This document shows positions 34,049-41,973 of a DNA stretch of 64,000 bases, in pieces. The stretch is taken from contig DASXTC010000082.1 in the NCBI GenBank assembly GCA_036505635.1, positions 1 through 64,000 on the forward strand. Reading direction: 5' to 3'. Within the stretch, counting starts at the first letter, position 1; each line of letters starts with the position of its first letter. The notes under the pieces were generated by a model. The model was not told where the DNA came from. It saw nothing but the letters and a program-made list of their open reading frames with translations, and searched no databases. The DNA is from DASXTC01 sp036505635. GTDB lineage: Bacteria; Acidobacteriota; Polarisedimenticolia; JACPZX01; DASXTC01. The position numbers and the translations under genes were made by a program.

Positions 34049-35472
34049 GCGACGATAGCCAGAGGCCTCTGGAACCGTCCGGTGAGGGGATGCGCCGGCT
34101 CGTGGACCTGGCGATGGAGCGGATCGTCGCCCACGTCGAGGCGCTGGGCCGGATGCCCTCGGCCGACGTGGAAGGGGGGGCGGCGCTGGCCCGCTCCCTC
34201 GCAGAGACGCTCCCCGAGCAGGGGGAGCCCTACGAGCGGCTCCTCGACCTTCTGTTCGAACGCGCCATCCCCAAGTCCTACAACACCGCCGGACCGGGGT
34301 ACCTCGCCTACATACCCGGGGGCGGGATCTTCCACGCCGCCGTGGCGGACCTCATCTCCGACTCGGTGAACCGCTTCGTAGGGGTCTTCCAGGCCGCGCC
34401 GGGGCTCGCCCAGCTCGAAGCCAACGTGGTGCGCTGGTTCTGCGGGATCGTGGGATACCCGGAGGGCTCCGGAGGGTTTCTCACCACCGGCGGGTCGCTC
34501 GCGAACTTCTCGGCGATCGCCACCGCGCGCAGCGAGCGGCTCCCCGAGAACCTGCTCTCCGGCGTCCTCTACGCCTCGGACCAGACGCACCACTCGGTGC
34601 GCAAGGCGGCCGCGCTGGCGGGGTTTCCCGCGCGCAACATCCGGGAGATACCGTCGGACGCGACGTTCCGCCTGCGCCTGGATCTCCTGCGCGACGAGAT
34701 CGCCGGCGACCGCGAAGCGGGTCTGACCCCCTTCTTCATCTCGGGAAACGCGGGGACCACCAACACGGGCGCCGTGGACGATCTCGCGGGGCTGGCCGAT
34801 CTGGCCCGCGATGAGGATCTGTGGCTCCACGTGGACGGCGCCTACGGAGGCTTCTTCATGCTGACCGAGAGCGGGCGCGAGGCGATGAAGGGGATCGAAC
34901 GGGCCGACTCGATCACGCTCGACCCGCACAAGGGGCTCTTCCTTCCGTACGGGACGGGGTCGCTGCTGGTGCGCGACGAGAAGACGCTGCGCCGCACGCA
35001 CAGCCATCCCGCCCACTACCTGCCGCGGATGCAGGAAGAGGACGGGCTCGTGGACTTCTGCGAGATCTCACCGGAGCTGTCGCGCGACTTCAGAGGCCTG
35101 AGGGTCTGGCTCCCCTTCAAGATGCACGGCGCGGGGGTCTTCCGCGGCGCGCTGCAGGAGAAGCTGGAGCTCGCGCGGTGGGCGGCTGCCGAGCTGGCGC
35201 GCATCGAGGGGATCGAGATCCTGGCCGAGCCGCAGCTCTCGCTTCTGGCGTTCCGGCTCGCCCCGGCCGGCGTCGATCCGGCCTCGCTCAACGACCTGAA
35301 CCGCCGCCTGCTGGACAGGATCAACGCTCGCCGGAGGGTCTTCCTGACAGGCACGATGCTGGCGGAGCGCTTCGCGCTGAGGATCTGCGTCCTCTCCTTC
35401 CGGACTCACATGGACCGGATGGAGGAAGGGCTCCAGGACATCCGATCGGCGGTGGAGGAGGTGAGACCCTGA
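34045..35472 (+). CDS. Group II PLP-dependent decarboxylase
   Basis: This 475-residue enzyme belongs to the pyridoxal-dependent decarboxylase family (aromatic-L-amino-acid, glutamate and related decarboxylases). Seen motifs: the PLP-stacking His in SDQTHHSVRK, HVDGAYGG with the Asp that salt-bridges the pyridine nitrogen, and the Schiff-base Lys in LDPHKGLFLPYGTG. The canonical N-terminal GGSLANF helix starts near residue 150. The substrate cannot be identified. ATG 34045 overlaps the CRTAC1-like stop by 4 nt, which fixes the start; a much longer frame reaching back to 33760 is antisense-like shadow. Confidence 0.92.
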   Translation: MSDDSQRPLEPSGEGMRRLVDLAMERIVAHVEALGRMPSADVEGGAALARSLAETLPEQGEPYERLLDLLFERAIPKSYNTAGPGYLAYIPGGGIFHAAVADLISDSVNRFVGVFQAAPGLAQLEANVVRWFCGIVGYPEGSGGFLTTGGSLANFSAIATARSERLPENLLSGVLYASDQTHHSVRKAAALAGFPARNIREIPSDATFRLRLDLLRDEIAGDREAGLTPFFISGNAGTTNTGAVDDLAGLADLARDEDLWLHVDGAYGGFFMLTESGREAMKGIERADSITLDPHKGLFLPYGTGSLLVRDEKTLRRTHSHPAHYLPRMQEEDGLVDFCEISPELSRDFRGLRVWLPFKMHGAGVFRGALQEKLELARWAAAELARIEGIEILAEPQLSLLAFRLAPAGVDPASLNDLNRRLLDRINARRRVFLTGTMLAERFALRICVLSFRTHMDRMEEGLQDIRSAVEEVRP

Positions 35473-35479
35473 ACGAGGG

Positions 35480-35848
35480 TCACGTGTGGCTGACGATGAG
35501 CGCGAAGCCGTCGGGGTCAGTGACCCGGAACTCCCCGCGTGGCGAGTAGAAGGGATACTCGATCTCGCCGACCTCCACGCCCTGGTTCCGTAGCCTGGAA
35601 CGATACGCAGCTACGTCCTCGCAATAGAGATAGAAGAGCAAGGCCTGAGGCGACGGCCCCACGAGCTCCCCCGCTCGAGCCAGCATCAGGCGCGCGCCAC
35701 CGGATACGAGCCATGCCCAGGAAGGCTCGACCTGCCCGGGAGGTGTGAAGGTGTTGCCCACGGAGAAACCCAGCTTCCCGTAGAACTCGATCGAACGCGG
35801 CACGCTCTTCACATGAATCATGGGGACCAGCGAATCGAGTCCTGTCAC
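35480..35848 (-). CDS. VOC-superfamily (glyoxalase/bleomycin resistance-like) protein
   Basis: This 122-residue protein has the paired beta-alpha-beta-beta-beta modules of the VOC superfamily (VPMIHVKSVPRSIEFYGKLGF, then FRVTDPDGFALIV). Metal ligands are a His near residue 12 and a Glu in GEFRVTDPDG. Likely roles include glyoxalase, bleomycin-binding or dioxygenase-type activity; none can be chosen. GTG 35848 with a GGAGAGG Shine-Dalgarno is preferred; ATG 35884 would add 12 residues and has no Shine-Dalgarno. It is in a lower-G+C stretch (about 55 %) with the glycosyltransferase gene. Confidence 0.83.
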   Translation of the reverse strand: MTGLDSLVPMIHVKSVPRSIEFYGKLGFSVGNTFTPPGQVEPSWAWLVSGGARLMLARAGELVGPSPQALLFYLYCEDVAAYRSRLRNQGVEVGEIEYPFYSPRGEFRVTDPDGFALIVSHT

Positions 35849-35965
35849 GCTTGCCTCTCCAGTGAAAGCAGGTATTGTAGTCATCCGGATCGTCGAGCGA
35901 CGCCTGCTCCATGCCGTAGTCCCGAACGACCGGAGGCTTCACGTCAGGGCTGTGGGCGCGGCAGC

Positions 35966-37543
35966 CTATTCCCCATTCAGCGTCGGTCGGTCCTCATCCC
36001 GCAGCTCGTAGAAGTTCAGAAACTGCCCTGGGGCGATCTCCGCCGAGCGCGGCTCGTACATGGTGGTGATGAGAGTGGTGTCATAGAGATCCTTCTCCCT
36101 GTCCCATATGGCTCGATTCAAATAGGGTAGGAACGGCGTCTTGAGTGGATCGCGAGGCCGTGCCGTCACATCGATGTTGCCAGCCAGGAGATAGGTGGGC
36201 TTTCGCCCCAGGATGTACTGCCCATCGTGTTTCTCGTGCCCGGCCCATCCCTTTCCCATATCAGGCATCTCGCGATGCGCGACATGAGCGTCCGTCACGC
36301 CGAGCATGTCGTACACGACCAGCCCCGAGTAGTATGCGACTGCGCCGATCGGAACGGTGGCCACGCTCTCCCCCACCCGGGCATTCTCGCGCAACCACTT
36401 TCCCACCTGCGTCCATCGAGGAATCTCAACGCCATTCTGGTACTCGTAGAGCTCGTAATGCGAACCCAACATCGGCTTCGTCGCGTTGACAGTTATCAGG
36501 AACGCCACGGCAACGCTCGCCGCATGCGTTCTCCACCGATTCTCTGCTGCCGTTTTCACCATGTCATACAACGACACCATCATGCTCGCCTGGAGAGCCA
36601 GCAGGAGCGGGAGCGGACCGAGGGCAAACCGATACATGGGCAGCCCATCGCCGCCGACCATGATGGTACCGAGCCACAGGCAGATCACGGTCAGAGCCAC
36701 AAAGCGTAGTTTGAGGTTGCCGGCCAGGATCCCGTAGATCACAGGCAGCATCATGAAGATCAGGCCTTCGTGGTCTCCCGCATACTGTACCAGGTAGACC
36801 ATTCCTCGACCGATCGCCTGAAGACCGCCTCCCGTCTTCGCGTAGTAGGTGTTCGGGAACCATTCGCCGTAGTAGAGGTACCGGAGAGAAAATAATCCGC
36901 CCATGGCGCCGCAGCAAGTCATGAGCCATAGCAATGTGCGCTCCATCCCGTGCTTCCTACGCTGAAGGAATACGCAGAGGCTGAGGACGCCGAGCACCGC
37001 CGCGCCCTCCGGACGCGTGAAGACAAGCGCTGTCACGAGAAACGCAGAAAGCATCAGGCCGCCGGAAAGAACGGTCAGGACGCTTGCCACCACCAGGCCA
37101 ACATAGAGCATCGTGTCCATGCCGGAGGCGGCCCAGCAAGCGTAGGAACCATTCGATGCCAACGTCAACGGCACCAGAGCAGCGATCAGGGGAGGAACTC
37201 GTCGGTCGGAGGAGATCAGCACCAGCCTGTGCGCCAGGAACAGTGTGACCAATCCAATGGTGAGCCCGAGGCTCCTCGCGGAGAGCAGCAGGTCGCAGCC
37301 CAGCAGATGCATCCCAGCCAGCAGGATGGTCCACAGTGGACTCGTGAACCCCTCCACACGTTCATTTGGATTGAAGACCAATCCATGCCCTTCGGCCAGG
37401 TTTCGTGCGTAGCGAAGCGTGATGAATGAATCATCGGAGATGAAGTTGTAAGAGTAAGCGTGGGCAAGGTAGACGGCGCAACCGAGAGCCAGAAGCGCTC
37501 CGGTAGCGTACACATCCCAACTCTTTTTGAGGTGATGAGTCAC
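35966..37543 (-). CDS. Membrane glycosyltransferase-like protein (AftB/GT-C-like), atypical G+C
   Basis: This 525-residue protein has about 10-11 hydrophobic segments. The first periplasmic loop, SDDSFITLRYARNLAEGHG then NERVEGFTSPLW, matches GT-C enzymes such as mycobacterial arabinofuranosyltransferase AftB. A soluble C-terminal domain (about residues 350-525) follows. Sugar donor and acceptor are unknown. The base composition (roughly 53-55 % G+C) is far below the neighbours, a sign of transfer. GTG 37543 is the start codon; no Shine-Dalgarno is seen and a TAAGAT box ends 6 nt before it. Confidence 0.85.
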   Translation of the reverse strand: MTHHLKKSWDVYATGALLALGCAVYLAHAYSYNFISDDSFITLRYARNLAEGHGLVFNPNERVEGFTSPLWTILLAGMHLLGCDLLLSARSLGLTIGLVTLFLAHRLVLISSDRRVPPLIAALVPLTLASNGSYACWAASGMDTMLYVGLVVASVLTVLSGGLMLSAFLVTALVFTRPEGAAVLGVLSLCVFLQRRKHGMERTLLWLMTCCGAMGGLFSLRYLYYGEWFPNTYYAKTGGGLQAIGRGMVYLVQYAGDHEGLIFMMLPVIYGILAGNLKLRFVALTVICLWLGTIMVGGDGLPMYRFALGPLPLLLALQASMMVSLYDMVKTAAENRWRTHAASVAVAFLITVNATKPMLGSHYELYEYQNGVEIPRWTQVGKWLRENARVGESVATVPIGAVAYYSGLVVYDMLGVTDAHVAHREMPDMGKGWAGHEKHDGQYILGRKPTYLLAGNIDVTARPRDPLKTPFLPYLNRAIWDREKDLYDTTLITTMYEPRSAEIAPGQFLNFYELRDEDRPTLNGE

Positions 37544-37743
37544 GGGATCATCTTAATCCATTGGGCGGAACTGGATGGCGGGACAGGGGGAGCTCCGTGG
37601 AGCGCGTAGGCGGGTCTTCCCAGGATCGCCAACTTCCTTGGTGACGTACCTTATAGCACAGGTTGGAAGCCATCGACCGGGCCGCGGGATCGACGGGGTG
37701 GACTGGTGACGACTCGGGAGGAGGAGGGCAGGAGGCGCGATCC
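37544..37743 (-). promoter_or_regulatory. Intergenic region with extended -10 for the glycosyltransferase gene
   Basis: In this 200-nt gap the minus strand carries TGCTATAAG (37658-37650), an extended -10 with five of six TATAAT bases. It could give a ~100-nt leader before GTG 37543. A second, closer box (TAAGAT, 6 nt before GTG) could give a leaderless mRNA. The rest of the gap shows no gene or strong repeat. Low G+C continues up to about 37660. Confidence 0.45.
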
Positions 37744-38856
37744 TCAGAGCTGCGGGCGCTTGTACTGCTTGTCGAGCAGATACATGTACATCACGGCCAT
37801 CGAGTCCTGGTCCTCTCCGGACGTGTTGTTGTAGATGCTGACCATCTCGTACTCGTGATCCTTGTAGATCGGGATCCCCTCGGCGCTGGTGAAATAATCG
37901 ACGTGGTCGATCCCGATCCTCCCCGGGGAGGGGCGCACCTTGCTGAGGTAGACCGTCTTGTCGGCCGTCAGGTCCCGCAGCTCGAGTGACTCGGCGAACG
38001 GGTGCAGGTGGACCGCGATATAGTGGATCGTGGTGTCGAAGGGCACCTCCATGTACCGCGTGATGTTGGCATGGTTGACCTGCCGGCCCGGCTTGACGGT
38101 CCAGTGCCCGCTGAAGCGGCGCCCCTGTTCGTCGGTGATCTTGAACCCGCTCGCCTGGGCATCGGTCCCCACGAGGCACCCCGGGCCATGCACCTGGGAG
38201 TTCGGGTCGGGGATCCCGAAGTAGGGGTCCTTGCCGTCCACCAGCACCATTCCGACGGCGGCGAGCTGGAACAGCGGCTTAATGGGGGTCCTGAGGTCCC
38301 TTTCCCGGACAAACTCGACCGTGACCTTGTGCCTCACTTCGATGTTGGGGTTCTCCAGGTTGTGATTGAGGACCTGCGTGCCCAGACGGAACGGCTCGCT
38401 CGACATCACGGGGATGCCGAATCCGGCGGGCAGCTCGATCTGCTGCTGTCCCTGCGACAGCGTGAAGATCCTGTTCGGAGTGACCCGCGTCTGGTCGAAG
38501 AGTCGCCTGTGCAGGCCCATGTTCAGGTCGAGATTGCTGTGACACATGAATTCCTGGCTCGCGGGAGTCTGGCCGTCGGGCCCCACCATGACCGCCGCAA
38601 AGCCGGTCACCCAGAGAAGTTCCGGTGGCTCGACCTCCATCAGGAATACGGCCTGGGTGCTCTCCGGGCCCAGCATCGACTTGTACTTGCGGTCCACGAG
38701 GTAGGTCTTCGAGAGAAAGCTCGCCACGCGGGGGGTCCCTGAGGCGTCGGGAGTCTCGCCGGTGGCGTGGCCGGGGGCCTCCGCGCGGACCGGAAGGACG
38801 CCCGCGAGGATCAGCGGGATGAGAAGGAGGAGCCGACCTTCGCCATGTGCTCGCAT
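37744..38856 (-). CDS. Exported protein with possible PHM-like beta-sandwich
   Basis: This 370-residue protein has a signal peptide (LLLLIPLILAGVLPVRA) and a beta-rich body. It contains several histidine-bearing motifs (CHSNLDLN, VNHANITRYM, YIAVHLHPF, IDHVDYF) spaced as in copper-binding type II ascorbate-dependent monooxygenase/SURNod19-like proteins. I can only suggest a metal- or copper-binding secreted enzyme; no catalytic proof is present. The ATG has an AGGAGAGG Shine-Dalgarno and a TAGAAT -10-like box about 40 nt upstream on the minus strand. Confidence 0.62.
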   Translation of the reverse strand: MRAHGEGRLLLLIPLILAGVLPVRAEAPGHATGETPDASGTPRVASFLSKTYLVDRKYKSMLGPESTQAVFLMEVEPPELLWVTGFAAVMVGPDGQTPASQEFMCHSNLDLNMGLHRRLFDQTRVTPNRIFTLSQGQQQIELPAGFGIPVMSSEPFRLGTQVLNHNLENPNIEVRHKVTVEFVRERDLRTPIKPLFQLAAVGMVLVDGKDPYFGIPDPNSQVHGPGCLVGTDAQASGFKITDEQGRRFSGHWTVKPGRQVNHANITRYMEVPFDTTIHYIAVHLHPFAESLELRDLTADKTVYLSKVRPSPGRIGIDHVDYFTSAEGIPIYKDHEYEMVSIYNNTSGEDQDSMAVMYMYLLDKQYKRPQL

Positions 38857-38952
38857 TCACCCTCTCCTGCGTTCACCGTCCGGTGTCCCCCATTCTATCT
38901 CAGGTGCGTGCCGTATCGCCCGTGAATCCGCGCCTACCGCGAGGGGGGCCGA

Positions 38953-39765
38953 TCACGGCGCCCAGAAGAGCGCCTCCCCATTGGGGTCGAGCACGCTGAT
39001 GGCCGGCTTGCCCTCGGCCAGCATGAGGGCGGCGCCGATCTTCCCGTTCGGTCTCTTGAAGATCAAGCTGGGCCCGTCCGAGGCGACGTCGAGCTGTACG
39101 CGGGGCCGGATGAACGAGTCGGAGAGAACCATCGTCGGCCCACCGGTCGTCACGCCCGCCGCCAGCCGCACGAGCCCGTCGGCGTCGAAGAGGGCGAAGC
39201 GCGGGCCGCTCTCGTCGAACGCTCCGAGCGCCACGCGTCTCTTCGTGTCGGGCGCGTACATCTCGATCTTCGGCCCGTCCTCCCCCACGCCGACAATCAT
39301 GCGCGTCTTGGCCCGAGCGTCGGCGAGGACCAGGCTCGGGGCCTCACCGGTTGTCAGCAGGCCGATCCGCCGGCGCTCCATCGGGTCGTAGAACTCCAGG
39401 CCGGCGCCCGGCTCCGTTGCGGCCAGCGCAACCCTCCTCTTTCCGTTCATGTCGTAGAAGGTGACCTCGGCCCCTTCCCGGTCGATCGAGAAGGCCATGC
39501 GCGCCCTCTCCTTGACGTCACGCAGGACGAGGAAGGGCCCCTCTTCCATCACGCCCATCGACAGCCGCGGTTTGCCGGCCGCGTCCACGATGGTGATCGA
39601 TTCTGCCTCGAGGCTCTTCGCGCGCGGCGCCGCCTGCCCCATCAGCAGCGCGGCGGCCCCCGCGACCACGAGCGCCGCCCCGGCCGACCTCAGCCCGCGG
39701 TTCTGCCTTTCCAGCGCGTCGAGGCGCTCAAGCACCGACTTCAGTCCGTCCGTCTCCTCTCTCAT
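38953..39765 (-). CDS. Membrane-anchored protein with ten 22-residue repeats (beta-solenoid-like)
   Basis: This 270-residue protein has a short coiled-coil-prone N-terminus (LKSVLERLDALERQN), one transmembrane segment (ALVVAGAAALLMGQAA) and then about ten ~22-residue repeats to the end. The repeat consensus is G-P-x-hydrophobic-x-hydrophobic-x-D-x-x-G-K-x-R-hydrophobic-x-hydrophobic-G-V-x-x-[DE] (e.g. GPRFALFDADGLVRLAAGV). Such regular two-strand units usually form a beta-solenoid or propeller. No enzyme motif is present. A TATGAT -10 (39827-39822) lies about 55 nt upstream. Family not recognised. Confidence 0.82.
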   Translation of the reverse strand: MREETDGLKSVLERLDALERQNRGLRSAGAALVVAGAAALLMGQAAPRAKSLEAESITIVDAAGKPRLSMGVMEEGPFLVLRDVKERARMAFSIDREGAEVTFYDMNGKRRVALAATEPGAGLEFYDPMERRRIGLLTTGEAPSLVLADARAKTRMIVGVGEDGPKIEMYAPDTKRRVALGAFDESGPRFALFDADGLVRLAAGVTTGGPTMVLSDSFIRPRVQLDVASDGPSLIFKRPNGKIGAALMLAEGKPAISVLDPNGEALFWAP

Positions 39766-39821
39766 CGGCTCTCACCCCCCCAACCTGCCGGCAGGGCGCA
39801 GCCCCGCGGGCTCCCGGTCCC

Positions 39822-39827
39822 ATCATA
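39822..39827 (-). promoter_or_regulatory. -10 element upstream of the solenoid gene
   Basis: Minus-strand TATGAT is five of six bases identical to TATAAT and lies 56 nt before ATG 39765, in the gap after the pectate-lyase-like gene. No good -35 is seen. Confidence 0.35.
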
Positions 39828-39881
39828 CCGTGGAGGAGGAGGTACTCGGGAGAGAATCGGGAACGAGGGGTCGCGCGCCGG

Positions 39882-41573
39882 TCACCTGGCCGTTACGGAG
39901 TCGACCTCGCTGTACTCGAGGCGCTTCGTGCCCGCCTTCTTGCCCAGCACCTTGATGTAGAGGTAGGGGCTCCCCTTGCCGCAGATGGCGGCCCACTTGG
40001 TGACGGGGACCGTCCAGTAGGTGGTGAGCAGCAGCTTCTTGCCGCTGGTGACCTTGGTGTTGAAGGTCGGCGTCGAACCGATGAAGACCTTGAACCGGTC
40101 GTACGTCTCCGGGCTCCAGGTGATGATGGGGGGAGGATCGGCGCAGGTGACGTCTCCGTCAAGGGGGAAGGTCACCGTGATGTCGCAGGCGTCTCCCCCC
40201 TCGGAGTCGCCGTCGGAGTTGGCCTGACCCGGGTTGTAGTCGTCAGGGCAGTTGTCCGTCACGTCGTCCACCCCATCGCCGTCCGAGTCCCCAGCCGGCG
40301 GAGCGCCGCAGGCACCCCCCACGCAGCAGAGCGACCCGTAGTCGCTCGTCGGAGTGAAGGCTCCACCCACGCAGAGCTGTCCGAGGGTGCAGGCGTTCCC
40401 TCCCGCCTGGTAGCAGGTGGGGAGCGTTCCGGAGAAGTCGGCCGCCAGCCGCGTGATGACGCCGGTGTCGTAGGTGTCGCGCGGGAGCGCGCCCGCCCCG
40501 GTCGTGACCCCGTCCCCCATCAGCGCCGCGGGCAGGGCCGCCACGGTGTGCTCCGTGATGGCGGGAGCCGAGAGCGGCGTGCCGGTCGTCCCCATCGCGT
40601 TGATGTTCACCAGGCCCGTCCCCTGAGGAGGAGCGTCGTTGCCGCTGGTGTAGACGCCCCCGGGCAGCTCGAAGACCAGCGCCTGGTCCGGGAGCCGGTA
40701 CGAGAGGTAGATGTTCTTCACCACGTTGACGGTGGCGCCGTACCGTATGCGCGTCCCGTAGTGGTACCAGCCGTGGATGATGTTGTTGCGCAGATCCACG
40801 TGCGGGTCCCCCGTCCCGCTGTCGCTGTTGCCCGCGATCTGCGGGTTCCTCTGGTGGTTGTACGTGAGGATGTTGTGATGGATCGTGACGCGGTCGGCGA
40901 ACTCGCCGGTGGGGGGGGTGCCGGGCCCCGCCGACCCTTGACCCGAGACCAGGATCGCCTTGCCCGCGTTGAGATTGACGAGATCATCGGCGTCGGCGAT
41001 GAGGTTCCACGACAGGGTCACGTTGATGGGACGCCCCTCGCCGGTGGCCCCTCCATAGACGCCGATCGACTCGTCGCTCGCCCGCGACACCGAGAGATGA
41101 TCGAGCCAGATGTTGGAGCAGTTCTTGTAGAGCATGAAGCCGGGCAGGTTGTCGTTGCGATCCGCGGTGTCCCGGCTTCGCAGGTGCCGGATGATGATGT
41201 TGCTCGAGTCGCGTATCTCGAACTGGTCGTACTTGAGCGTGATGCCGGGCAATGGGGCTGTGGCGCCGTCGACCGTCACGTTGGTCCGGCCGCGCAGCTC
41301 CAGCTTGCGCTTCAGGATGATATCGCCGCCAACCGTGAAATGGACGCGGCGGTTGCTCCCCGACAGCGCGGCGCGCAGGCTGCCGGCGATGACGGGCTCG
41401 TTGATGTCGTAGTCGGCGAGCGTCGTGACGTAGACGATCGGGTAGACCGCGCCGCCCGTGGTGTTCTGCCCGAATCCCTCGGGTGTCTGGGCGAGCGCGG
41501 GTGCGGCGCCGAGGGCGGCGAGAAGGATCAGCGCGGGCACAATTCGAGCCGAGAGGCGAGAGTATCTGCGCAT
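39882..41573 (-). CDS. Pectate-lyase-like parallel beta-helix with TSP3 and shared C-terminal domain
   Basis: This 563-residue exported protein has a signal peptide (LILLAALGAAPALA) and a right-handed beta-helix typical of polysaccharide lyase family 1 (NVTVDGAT, then NIIIRHLRSRDTADRN, IWLDHLSVSRASDESIG). A Cys-rich linker (CTLGQLCVGG, CCVGGACGAPP) and a TSP3 calcium repeat (DSDGDGVDDVTDNCP) come next. The last ~88 residues (about 476-563) are nearly the same as the end of the protein encoded at 52211-53299. Likely acts on pectin-like polysaccharide outside the cell. The start ATG has an AGGAG Shine-Dalgarno. Confidence 0.9.
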   Translation of the reverse strand: MRRYSRLSARIVPALILLAALGAAPALAQTPEGFGQNTTGGAVYPIVYVTTLADYDINEPVIAGSLRAALSGSNRRVHFTVGGDIILKRKLELRGRTNVTVDGATAPLPGITLKYDQFEIRDSSNIIIRHLRSRDTADRNDNLPGFMLYKNCSNIWLDHLSVSRASDESIGVYGGATGEGRPINVTLSWNLIADADDLVNLNAGKAILVSGQGSAGPGTPPTGEFADRVTIHHNILTYNHQRNPQIAGNSDSGTGDPHVDLRNNIIHGWYHYGTRIRYGATVNVVKNIYLSYRLPDQALVFELPGGVYTSGNDAPPQGTGLVNINAMGTTGTPLSAPAITEHTVAALPAALMGDGVTTGAGALPRDTYDTGVITRLAADFSGTLPTCYQAGGNACTLGQLCVGGAFTPTSDYGSLCCVGGACGAPPAGDSDGDGVDDVTDNCPDDYNPGQANSDGDSEGGDACDITVTFPLDGDVTCADPPPIITWSPETYDRFKVFIGSTPTFNTKVTSGKKLLLTTYWTVPVTKWAAICGKGSPYLYIKVLGKKAGTKRLEYSEVDSVTAR

Positions 41574-41973
41574 GAGTCTCCTGGACGGCGGGGCAACGCG
41601 GGGTGCAAAAAACATAGGGCATGGATCGGCGGAGGGCCAGCGCGAAAGAGTAACTATTCAACCTCTGAGGGGCCGTCATCCCCTGACAACGCGGCCTCTC
41701 CAGACGGACGGCATGGCCGGAAGCTCATCGGCCCGCGCCCGCCGCCACCTGAATTCCGCCTATCCTCGGTTGTCGGCGGTTTCCCGCTCGTCCGGACGGA
41801 TGTGTGGTAGAGTCGGTCTCGCAACCAGGTGTCCTCATGCGATGGACCTGCGCGGGCGCGCTGGCCGGGGCCGGCACAGAGCGAGCGGGCACCCAACGCC
41901 CTCCCGAGCCGACAGACCGCTTCGCGTCCACTCCCTTCCCACCTCAGGGACCCTGGTCCCCGCTTCAGGCGCC
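41574..41973. promoter_or_regulatory. Intergenic region between the pectate-lyase-like and subtilase genes
   Basis: This 400-nt divergent gap holds no convincing gene. On the plus strand an extended -10 TGGTAGAGT (41805-41813) could start the 3202-residue subtilase transcript with a ~150-nt leader. A 6-bp inverted repeat, GGGACC-CT-GGTCCC (41947-41960), lies just before its start. A short 48-codon open frame from 41836 has no supporting sequence. On the minus strand TATGTT (41616-41611) is a weak -10 for the pectate-lyase-like gene. Confidence 0.4.

Noticed and set aside
41458..41973. N-terminal extension of the subtilase into the pectate-lyase-like gene
   Set aside because: It would overlap the opposite-strand gene and puts the signal peptide in mid-protein; the leader peptide starts at 41974/41980.
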